Of a stretch of 8,876 bases of DNA, positions 1 through 5,029 are shown one piece after another. Source of the DNA: CAYZYO01 sp964482585 (GTDB lineage: Bacteria; Bacillota; Syntrophomonadia; Syntrophomonadales; Syntrophomonadaceae); contig CAYZYO010000095.1 in NCBI GenBank assembly GCA_964482585.1, positions 1-8,876 of the forward strand. Direction: 5' to 3'. The notes below the pieces were generated by a model, which was given only the letters and a program-made list of their open reading frames with translations, was not told the DNA's origin and searched no databases. A program made the position numbers and the translations under genes. Position 1 is the stretch's first letter; each line of letters starts with the position of its first letter.

Positions 1-192
1 CCCGACATTTATCAACAATCTATCAGCAGAACGAAGCCAAAGGTTGCAGCGGGCAATAGCATTAAAATCGGCCTGGAATTTTACCAGCCCGTTTTCTACA
101 TTAAGTTTATCATAACCCAGTTGTTTTAGTTCGTTGGCTACTATAGATTCCAGGCCAAAAGCGCTGGTTGCTATAAGATCAATCTGCTTCAT
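1..192 (-). CDS. THUMP-domain class I SAM-dependent RNA methyltransferase (N-terminal 64 residues; gene runs off the left edge)
   Basis: Reading the minus strand from the ATG at 192-190 gives 64 uninterrupted codons that continue past the window edge. The peptide begins MKQIDLIATSAFGLESIVAN and later has NGLVKFQAD and LWLRSADRLLI. This matches the N-terminal ferredoxin-like/THUMP part of the RlmL/YpsC family (E. coli RlmL has the parallel STARGLE, GGVHFKGD and LMWSRLASRIML stretches). Members methylate guanosine or adenosine in 23S rRNA or tRNA; the catalytic NPPY-type domain lies outside the window, so substrate cannot be assigned. The start is supported by a good promoter 33 bases upstream. 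The leader is unusual: it is made almost entirely of TGGAAA heptamers, and the purine runs GGAAAG/GGAAA must serve as a weak ribosome site. Confident about family, not about the exact target. Confidence 0.85.
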   Translation of the reverse strand, partial: MKQIDLIATSAFGLESIVANELKQLGYDKLNVENGLVKFQADFNAIARCNLWLRSADRLLINVG

Positions 193-193
193 A

Positions 194-215
194 TTTCCAA
201 CTTTCCATTTTCCAA
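194..215 (-). repeat. Heptamer repeat NTGGAAA, three units, in the methyltransferase leader
   Basis: On the minus strand the units are TTGGAAA (215-209), ATGGAAA (208-202), one extra G, then TTGGAAA (200-194), ending one base before the ATG. The same heptamer occurs four times at 3667-3694 on the + strand. Its position makes it both the 5' leader and the only candidate ribosome-binding region of the methyltransferase gene. Confidence 0.75.
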
Positions 216-224
216 CTATCCCCT

Positions 225-253
225 AATATACTTTATCTCATTAATAAATGCAA
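225..253 (-). promoter_or_regulatory. Sigma-A type promoter of the methyltransferase gene
   Basis: On the minus strand TTGCAT (253-248) is followed by exactly 17 bases and then TATATT (230-225), four of six and five of six matches to the housekeeping consensus. Transcription would begin near 218, giving a leader of roughly 26 nt before the ATG at 192, nearly all of it heptamer repeat. Seen in sequence; activity is inferred. Confidence 0.6.
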
Positions 254-283
254 GTTTTAGCAATTCTTATAATGGTATATCAA

Positions 284-292
284 TGGTATAAT
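284..292 (+). promoter_or_regulatory. Possible extended -10 promoter for the small gene at 312
   Basis: TGGTATAAT at 284-292 is a full extended -10 element. The -35 position (264-269, TTCTTA) is poor. The stretch AATGGTATA occurs twice at 271-279 and 282-290, that is with an 11-base period, about one helical turn, so the pair could be either two overlapping -10 elements (another TATAAT is at 268-273) or a regulator site. The start codon follows 20 bases later. Confidence 0.4.
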
Positions 293-311
293 CATCAAAA
301 GGGGTGATCTG

Positions 312-551
312 GTGACTGGAGAAATAAAGATACAGGTATTAAAAGATACAATTAAAAAGATTCATGATCTCAGGCAGTTTAATCTTCCGGTTATACAAAA
401 AACTATTGATGAATACGAAAAAGCTGATGTAGATACGGTTTTTATCGATCAGCAAAAAACCCAGCTGCAGAAAGTAAATTCCAGGATAAACGAGCTTGAA
501 GCTAAACGTAACCGGATCATTAAAGAACTAATAGAGAAGGCTGATATTTAG
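312..551 (+). CDS. Small coiled-coil protein of unknown function (79 aa)
   Basis: I do not recognise this protein. It starts with GTG at 312, chosen because GGGGTGATCT at 301-310 is a nearly perfect complement of the 16S rRNA 3' end with a 7-base gap from GGGG to the start. The product is soluble, charged and almost wholly helical in character; residues about 45-76 (QQKTQLQKVNSRINELEAKR and what follows) show a heptad-like pattern typical of a coiled coil. There is no signal peptide, membrane segment, cysteine or metal motif. It sits between a divergent housekeeping gene and the pilus locus and is followed by a terminator, so it is probably a single-gene transcript rather than part of the pilus operon. 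Its size recalls small Firmicute regulators such as the Spo0E family, but I see no SQELD-like motif, so that is not claimed. Strong ribosome site and clean reading frame make it a real gene. Confidence 0.7.
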   Translation: MTGEIKIQVLKDTIKKIHDLRQFNLPVIQKTIDEYEKADVDTVFIDQQKTQLQKVNSRINELEAKRNRIIKELIEKADI

Positions 552-611
552 ACTAAACGGTTGCTGAATGTAAAAACCTTAATTATACAATATGCATAAA
601 TACTATAAACA

Positions 612-645
612 ACATCTATCTCATGTGGATAGATGTATATTTTTA
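612..645 (+). terminator. Rho-independent terminator after the small coiled-coil gene
   Basis: ACATCTATC (612-620) and GATAGATGT (628-636) form a perfect 9-bp stem with a 7-nt loop, followed by ATATTTTT. The stem is rather AU-rich and the T run starts a few bases late, so it is a moderate terminator. It lies 60 bases after the stop at 551 and separates that gene from flp. Confidence 0.65.
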
Positions 646-654
646 CCCGACAAG

Positions 655-681
655 GTCCTATAAATTAAAACAAAATAGGAC
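655..681. repeat. Inverted repeat GTCCTAT/ATAGGAC in the flp leader region
   Basis: GTCCTAT at 655-661 and ATAGGAC at 675-681 are exact inverse complements separated by 13 AT-rich bases. A third copy of the core, AGTCCT, is at 725-730. The arrangement could be a regulator binding site upstream of the flp promoter. No T tract follows, so it is not a terminator. Function is inference only. Confidence 0.4.
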
Positions 682-753
682 AAACATCTCATAAAATTTA
701 GCGAATATTATAATATACAAAATAAGTCCTTTAGCTCATGGGAAATAAAAATT

Positions 754-782
754 TTTACTATAAAATCTAATATAGAAATAAT
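754..782 (+). promoter_or_regulatory. Weak candidate promoter for flp
   Basis: TTTACT (754-759), 17 bases, AATAAT (777-782): four of six and five of six matches to sigma-A boxes, giving a start near 789 just before the ribosome site at 798-806. The region 690-790 is so AT-rich that several other -10-like boxes exist (TATAAT at 709-714, TATAAA at 759-764) without good -35 partners, so the true promoter is not settled. Confidence 0.3.
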
Positions 783-812
783 TACTCTAAATTAATCAGG
801 AGGTGACCGGAT

Positions 813-992
813 TTGTTAAATATAGTTGAAAGGTTAGTAAAAGAAGAACAGGGACAGGGGATGGCTGAATATGGACTGATACTTGCGGGGATAGCGGTAG
901 TAGTTATAATTGCAATAGTTGCTTTAGGTGGAAGGATAACCGAACTTTTTGATAGTATTAATTTTACAGATTTAGGAGAGGGCGATGGTTAA
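813..992 (+). CDS. flp: Flp/Fap family major pilin (type IVb prepilin, 59 aa)
   Basis: This is the structural subunit of the Tad pilus. The start is TTG at 813, fixed by AGGAGGTGA at 798-806 with GGAGG nine bases before it; no ATG occurs until codon 17, inside the processing motif. Residues 1-14 form a charged leader ending EEQG. Cleavage after Gly14 would leave QGMAEYGLILAG, with Glu at +5 (Glu19) and Tyr at +6 (Tyr20), the signature of Flp pilins. Residues about 22-40 are a single hydrophobic helix (AGIAVVVIIAIVALGG), followed by a short polar tail, which is the normal Flp layout and length. It is first in the locus and is followed 14 bases later by a strong terminator, so it is probably made in excess over the assembly proteins. 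The peptidase that should process it is the next gene. Confidence 0.93.
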   Translation: MLNIVERLVKEEQGQGMAEYGLILAGIAVVVIIAIVALGGRITELFDSINFTDLGEGDG

Positions 993-1006
993 AGATTGCT
1001 AGAGTC

Positions 1007-1038
1007 AGCCCTGCTTATTTAAGTAGGGCTTATTTTTT
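1007..1038 (+). terminator. Intrinsic terminator between flp and the assembly genes
   Basis: AGCCCTGCTT (1007-1016) pairs with AAGTAGGGCT (1021-1030) over ten positions with one G-U pair; the loop is ATTT and TATTTTTT follows at 1031-1038. This is a textbook rho-independent terminator. Because no separate promoter is evident in the 19 bases before tadV, partial read-through is the likely route to expression of the rest of the operon, giving high pilin and low machinery levels. Confidence 0.88.
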
Positions 1039-1057
1039 ACTTTCAAGGTGATTCAAT

Positions 1058-1573
1058 ATGTTTTTAGATATTTGTCTTTTAGGAATATTACTGCCCGCAG
1101 TCTTTTATGACTTAAAGGAACGGCGGATTCCCAACTGGTTAATTATAAGCGGGTGGGTTTTAGCCAGCATTTATTATATTAATCTTAATGGTTCCTGTGG
1201 TCTATTATTCTCCGTTAAGGGCTTTATAACTGGTATTTTGCTATTAATTATACCTTTTGTTATGGGAGGTATAGGTGCTGGTGATGTGAAACTCCTGGGC
1301 CTTATAGGTGCTTTTAAAGGCAGCAGTTTTGCTTTTGGCACTTTTTTGGCTATGGCTTTATGGGGCGGACTTATGGCCATCATTATTCTTATGCTTAACC
1401 ACCAGTTAAAAACTACTCTTCAAGGGCTTGGCAGTGCAGTTATGCTTACTCTTTTGCGGGTAGACAAGTTTTCCAATGCTGTGCCCAAGGCCGAGTTAAG
1501 TAAGACCTATCCTTATGGATTAGCAATATTTTTAGGTGTTTTAACCATTTATTTTAAAGGCTGGTGCTGGTGA
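1058..1573 (+). CDS. tadV: Prepilin peptidase, A24 family (TadV/CpaA)
   Basis: Integral membrane aspartyl protease that removes leader peptides from Flp prepilin and from the TadE/TadG pseudopilins. The 171 residues match the short CpaA/TadV class, which lacks the N-terminal methylase domain of PilD. The two catalytic aspartates are visible: Asp18 in FYDLKERRIPNWL and Asp76 in GGIGAGDVKLLGLIGA (the GxGD motif). Hydrophobic segments lie at about 3-17, 29-41, 56-70, 85-112 and 154-167, as expected for a multi-span protease. The start ATG at 1058 has AAGGTGAT at 1045-1052 before it. The stop TGA (1571-1573) overlaps the next ATG (TGATG), which couples its translation to tadE. Confidence 0.93.
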   Translation: MFLDICLLGILLPAVFYDLKERRIPNWLIISGWVLASIYYINLNGSCGLLFSVKGFITGILLLIIPFVMGGIGAGDVKLLGLIGAFKGSSFAFGTFLAMALWGGLMAIIILMLNHQLKTTLQGLGSAVMLTLLRVDKFSNAVPKAELSKTYPYGLAIFLGVLTIYFKGWCW

Positions 1574-1974
1574 TGAGTTTTATAAGGGGTTTTATCAAGA
1601 AAAATAGTGGCCAGGCACTCGTAGAAATGGCTCTAGTTCTACCGTTACTGATTATTTTGTTGATGGGGATTTTTGAAACCGGTAGAATTTTTGGAGCCCA
1701 GCTGGTTTTGAATGATTTAGCCAGGCAGGGAGCTCGTTATGGAGTGGTGGGACATACTGACACTGAGATATACACTACAATAACCAGTGAATGTGCCTGG
1801 CTAAATCCGACTGATATTAATGTTACTATTTTTCCAGCTTTTGCCGAGAGACAAAAGGGTATTTCCTTAAATGTAAAAGTAGACTATCCCCTTGAACTTA
1901 TGACCCCGTTTAGCTCCAATCTGTTTTCGAATCCACTACCATTGTCGGCTGAATGCCTGATGAGAATAGAATAG
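1573..1974 (+). CDS. tadE: TadE-family pseudopilin (pilus assembly protein)
   Basis: Minor pilin-like protein of the Tad apparatus (TadE domain). I place the start at ATG 1573, which overlaps the tadV stop as TGATG; GTG codons at 1564 and 1570 would only add two or three residues. From this start the protein has 133 residues. It opens with a charged leader ending KKNSG; cleavage after Gly13 leaves QALVEMALVLPLLIILLMGI, with Glu at +5 (Glu18), so it should be processed by the neighbouring peptidase. The helix 14-35 is followed by ETGRIF and LARQGARYGVV, typical of the family, and an external beta-rich part. Two cysteines in that part (in SECAWLNP and SAECLMRIE) are also usual for TadE proteins and may form a disulfide. 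Confidence 0.9.
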   Translation: MSFIRGFIKKNSGQALVEMALVLPLLIILLMGIFETGRIFGAQLVLNDLARQGARYGVVGHTDTEIYTTITSECAWLNPTDINVTIFPAFAERQKGISLNVKVDYPLELMTPFSSNLFSNPLPLSAECLMRIE

Positions 1975-1995
1975 GTATGTATTAGGAGGCAAAAG

Positions 1996-2937
1996 GTGAA
2001 AAAAAGCTTAGTTTTTTTTTCTAGTGAAAAAGGTGCTGTCACAATATTAATTGCTTGTATGATGACAGTATTAATTGGTTTTTGTGCCCTGGTAACCGAT
2101 GTGGGTTTAGTATTCTTTAACCGGGCAAAAATGATAAATGCTATGGATAGTGCAGTCTTAGCAGGTGTTCAGGAATTGCCGGATCAGGAATCAGCTCTTA
2201 ATATAGCAGAAGCTTATGCGCAAAATAATGGACTTTTAACTACCGAATACTCCTTTCAGGTAAGTGAAGAAAATAAGACTATCTCTGGGAATGCTAATAG
2301 GGAAGTAAGTCTATTATTTGCTAAAGCCCTGGGTTATGCCAGCCGTAGTTTGACGGTAGCAGCAAAAGCTAAGATAGCTCCAGTTTCTGCCGTGAGAGGA
2401 GCAGTTCCCTTTGGTGTTCTGGAAAATGATTTTTCTATAGGGCAGGAAGTAGTATTAAAAGAAGGAACAAGTAATAATCTGTACCCGGGGTGGTTTGGAG
2501 CATTAAGGCTAGGTGGGTCAGGTGCTGATATATACCGGGACAATATTATGTATGGTTATCCTGAAGAGATTGTAATAGATGATGTGGCCGGAATAGAAGT
2601 TGACCTGGAATCTGGAAATATGTCGGGACCAACTATGGAGGGAATCAATAACCGGATAGACCAGTGTAATCATGTACCTCCATGCACTATAAATTCATAT
2701 GTAGAGGGTTGTTCCCGGATCTTGATTGTCCCTATCATAAATATTGAAGCAACCAATCCGGCTGGCCGGCCCAGTGATGTGCGCATTATCGGTTTTGCTG
2801 CTTTTTTTGTTGAAGAATACATTGGAAGTGGAGTTAATAATGAAGTCCGCGGTCGTTTTATTAATTATGTGATTCCAGGTAAAACCCACGAAGGTATAGG
2901 TGATTTTGGATTATATACAGCAGAGCTTTGTGAATGA
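1996..2937 (+). CDS. tadG: TadG-like pilus assembly protein (Tad N-terminal domain, no vWA domain)
   Basis: Membrane-anchored pilus-associated protein. Start is GTG at 1996 with TAGGAGG at 1982-1988. The N-terminus reads SSEKGAVTILIACMMTVLIG, then a conserved VTDVGLVFFNRAKMINAMDSAVLAG stretch (about residues 35-58), the hallmark of the Tad/TadG N-terminal domain. Gly13 before AVTILI resembles a prepilin site, but the +5 position is Leu rather than Glu, so processing is doubtful. At 313 residues it is shorter than proteobacterial TadG and I see no MIDAS-like DxSxS, so the von Willebrand domain appears absent. The C-terminal half is a predicted external beta-rich domain with four cysteines (in RIDQCN, VPPCTI, VEGCSR and AELCE). 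It lies 21 bases after tadE and its TGA overlaps the ribosome site of cpaB. The gene symbol is by position and N-terminal domain. Confidence 0.8.
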   Translation: MKKSLVFFSSEKGAVTILIACMMTVLIGFCALVTDVGLVFFNRAKMINAMDSAVLAGVQELPDQESALNIAEAYAQNNGLLTTEYSFQVSEENKTISGNANREVSLLFAKALGYASRSLTVAAKAKIAPVSAVRGAVPFGVLENDFSIGQEVVLKEGTSNNLYPGWFGALRLGGSGADIYRDNIMYGYPEEIVIDDVAGIEVDLESGNMSGPTMEGINNRIDQCNHVPPCTINSYVEGCSRILIVPIINIEATNPAGRPSDVRIIGFAAFFVEEYIGSGVNNEVRGRFINYVIPGKTHEGIGDFGLYTAELCE

Positions 2938-2952
2938 GGGAGGGTTCTTTTA

Positions 2953-3666
2953 TTGTTTAAAGGGGCGAGGAAATACTGGTTAATAGCCATTATTTGTGGA
3001 CTGGTAGGTTCATTTTTGTTTTACAATTACATGCAGGAGCTAAAATCCCGTTATCTTCCAGATGATCTAATAGGGGTAGTTCAAGCCCGGACAGCGATTA
3101 GCAGTGATACTATTATCACTGCGGAACAGGTTGAAGAAAAACAGCTTCCGGCCAAATATGTTCATCCTGATGCTGTGGCCGAAGCAAAAACAGCAATAGG
3201 GAAAATCACTACCACAGAAATTGCTGCCGGAGAGGCAGTATTAAAGCAAAACCTGCTTTCAGCGGAAGATAAAGCTAAGCGGCTAGCTTATACCATCCCT
3301 GAAGCAAAAAGAGCGGTATCAATACCAATAAATAATGTAAGCGGGGTTTCCGGTTTTATTAGACCAGGGGATAAAGTGGATATTATAGCAACTGTTGATG
3401 TATCTTCCCAGGGGACTGAGAAAACAGGCTTTAGTGTTCTTATCCTGCAGGATATCGAAATACTGGCGATTGGTCTTGATCCGGATATTATAGACCCTTC
3501 TGATAATTCGGTGGGCAAAACTATTACCCTTGCTGTATCAATCCACGAAGCTCAGCCATTGGTTTTGGCATCTGAAAGAGGCAGCTTAAGACTGCTGCTG
3601 CGGTCTCCAGTAGATAAATCTAAAACCAATCTATTACCATATCAGCTTAAGGATTTTTTGAATTAG
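2953..3666 (+). CDS. cpaB: Flp pilus assembly protein CpaB (RcpC), SAF domain
   Basis: Envelope component of the Tad machine. Start is TTG at 2953, preceded by GAGGGAGGG (2936-2944) that overlaps the tadG stop; GGAGG is nine bases from the start. Residues about 8-25 (YWLIAIICGLVGSFLFYNY) are a single membrane anchor. An SAF domain follows: VVQARTAISSDTIITAEQVE through GEAVLKQNLL (about 41-100). The RcpC/CpaB C-terminal domain contains the family's SIPINNVSGVSGFIRPGDKVDII stretch and ends with VLASERGSLRLLLRSP. At 237 residues it has normal length for a Gram-positive CpaB. In diderms it works next to the secretin, which is absent here, so its role in this organism is presumably at the membrane/wall interface. 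The gene is followed directly by heptamer repeats. Confidence 0.9.
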   Translation: MFKGARKYWLIAIICGLVGSFLFYNYMQELKSRYLPDDLIGVVQARTAISSDTIITAEQVEEKQLPAKYVHPDAVAEAKTAIGKITTTEIAAGEAVLKQNLLSAEDKAKRLAYTIPEAKRAVSIPINNVSGVSGFIRPGDKVDIIATVDVSSQGTEKTGFSVLILQDIEILAIGLDPDIIDPSDNSVGKTITLAVSIHEAQPLVLASERGSLRLLLRSPVDKSKTNLLPYQLKDFLN

Positions 3667-3694
3667 TTGGAAAGTGGAAAGTGGAAACTGGAAA
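3667..3694 (+). repeat. Heptamer repeat NTGGAAA, four units, right after the cpaB stop
   Basis: TTGGAAA, GTGGAAA, GTGGAAA and CTGGAAA run head to tail from 3667 to 3694, beginning at the base after the TAG. The same heptamer is in the methyltransferase leader at 194-215 on the opposite strand. It introduces the structured spacer before cpaE. Confidence 0.85.
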
Positions 3695-3841
3695 AAGAGT
3701 TTCCCTGTAGAGAAGACTTCAAGCCTCCGGCTTGATTGTCTATTATTCCCTCGCAGGGGAGTTCTCCCGTTCATACGAGCAACCTGGTTTTACACAAAAT
3801 TCTCGATTCTATACACTATTAAGATACTGAGGCGATTATTT
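3667..3841. mobile_element. Repeat-rich, structured spacer interrupting the operon (possible non-autonomous element)
   Basis: All other gaps from tadV to tadC are 0-40 bases; this one is 175. It holds the heptamer repeat, then TGTAGAGAAGACTTCA (3706-3721, matching 8369-8384 at 15 of 16 positions), a hairpin TCAAGCC-TCC-GGCTTGA (3719-3735), a second hairpin CCCT-CGC-AGGG (3748-3758), and at 3773-3794 a segment that matches 8443-8464 at 14 of 22 positions, including GGTTTT near the end. It encodes no protein and no transposase. I infer a degraded member of the same repeat family as 8336-8466; a native regulatory spacer is the alternative. Its exact borders are not clear. Confidence 0.5.
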
Positions 3842-4993
3842 ATGAAAAGAATTAAGGTAATACTTGCAGACCATAACGAAAATACCCGGAACACTATCAG
3901 ACAGATGCTGGAAATAGATAGATCAATAGATGTTGTAGATGAGGCTGCCGATACTAAAGAACTACTTGATAAAGTAAAAATGACAGAACCTGAAATTGTT
4001 ATTATTGATGTCAGTATGCCCGAGATAAATGGAATGGAGGCGGCACACCAGATTTCTCTGCAATATCCCCAGGTTTCTGTAATATTGATCTCTATTAATG
4101 ATCAACCACATAATTTTAAACAGGCAATGCTTGCAGGGGCCAAAGAATACCTTATTAAACCTTTTTCTCCTGATGAAATTAATTCGGCAGTAAAACAGGT
4201 GGCCAGGTTAAATAGAAAGCGCAAAAAACAGGCGGATTCAGGTGCGGAAATTAAAATTAATGAACCTCCACAGGCGAGGAGTAAAATAATTAGTGTTTTT
4301 GGAACTAAAGGAGGAGTAGGTAAGAGTATAATCTGCACAAATCTAGCGGTAGCATGTGCTCAAAAGTATAAAAATAAGGTTGGTATAGTTGATCTTGATA
4401 TCCAGTTTGGAGATATTAGTATATTAATGAATGTTAACCCCCGCAGGACTATATCGGAATTTATGCAGGAAGGTGATGAGGCAGGTAAAGATTTGCTTGA
4501 GGACTATATTTATGAAAGAAACGGAGTGAATATACTTGCAGCACCTAATAAGCCTGAATTAGCAGAATTGGTAACTGCTGACGGGGTGAAAAATATCTTA
4601 GACCTCTGCCGGGAGATAAACTATTATACTTTTATTGATACTCCCTCTTATATTGATGATATTACCCTTAATGCATTAGAAATGTCGGACATGGTATTGT
4701 TAATTATAGCCCTTGACCTTCCTACAATTAAGAACGTAAAAAAAGGTATTGATGTTTTACGTTCTTTACAGTTTCTTTCCAAGACCCGGCTTATACTTAA
4801 CCGGTCATCAGGTGTAGCTGGTATAGAGGCTAGAGATGTCGAAAAAATACTGGATATGAAAATCCGGGCTGAAGTACCCAGTGATGGCAAATTAGTTTTA
4901 TCTTCTGTTAACCGTGGTATTCCATTTATTAAAATGAATCCCAAAGCCCCGGTTTCTAAAGGGATCATGAAGGTATTAGAAATAGTAGATTAA
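3842..4993 (+). CDS. cpaE: CpaE/TadZ-family protein: response-regulator receiver plus ParA/MinD-type ATPase
   Basis: Localisation and assembly factor of the Tad pilus. I start it at ATG 3842 (383 residues), preceded by GAGGCG about nine bases earlier. The frame is open upstream to a GTG at 3674, but those 56 codons are repeat DNA and lack family similarity. Residues 1-122 are a receiver domain: Asp10 (in ILADHNENTR), phospho-acceptor Asp56 (IIDVSMPEING), Ser84 and Lys106 (EYLIKPF). The second residue of the usual acidic pair is His11, yet the rest is intact, so phosphorylation is possible. After a basic linker (about 123-147) comes the ATPase: deviant Walker A KGGVGKS (156-162) with the signature lysine, then VDLDIQFGD (183-191) and FIDTPSY. 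It is followed 36 bases later by cpaF. Confidence 0.92.
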   Translation: MKRIKVILADHNENTRNTIRQMLEIDRSIDVVDEAADTKELLDKVKMTEPEIVIIDVSMPEINGMEAAHQISLQYPQVSVILISINDQPHNFKQAMLAGAKEYLIKPFSPDEINSAVKQVARLNRKRKKQADSGAEIKINEPPQARSKIISVFGTKGGVGKSIICTNLAVACAQKYKNKVGIVDLDIQFGDISILMNVNPRRTISEFMQEGDEAGKDLLEDYIYERNGVNILAAPNKPELAELVTADGVKNILDLCREINYYTFIDTPSYIDDITLNALEMSDMVLLIIALDLPTIKNVKKGIDVLRSLQFLSKTRLILNRSSGVAGIEARDVEKILDMKIRAEVPSDGKLVLSSVNRGIPFIKMNPKAPVSKGIMKVLEIVD

Positions 4994-5029
4994 ATATAAA
5001 CAATAGAATACAAGAAGGAAGGTGAATAG

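Noticed and set aside
552..812. c-di-GMP riboswitch before flp
   Set aside because: Surface pili are often under c-di-GMP control, so I looked for the GEMM-type conserved core, but neither its GGGCAAACC-like nor its GCAAAGCC-like segments are present.
1174..1383. Minus-strand open frame opposite tadV
   Set aside because: It lies wholly inside the well-supported peptidase gene, has no ribosome site and a low-complexity Pro/Lys/Ile-rich product. Similar minus-strand frames at 2334-2543, 2695-2889, 3288-3518, 4102-4338, 4648-4968 and 5827-6018 are shadows for the same reason.
1564..1572. Upstream GTG starts for tadE at 1564 or 1570
   Set aside because: They add only one to three residues; the ATG at 1573 overlapping the tadV stop (TGATG) is the usual coupled arrangement.
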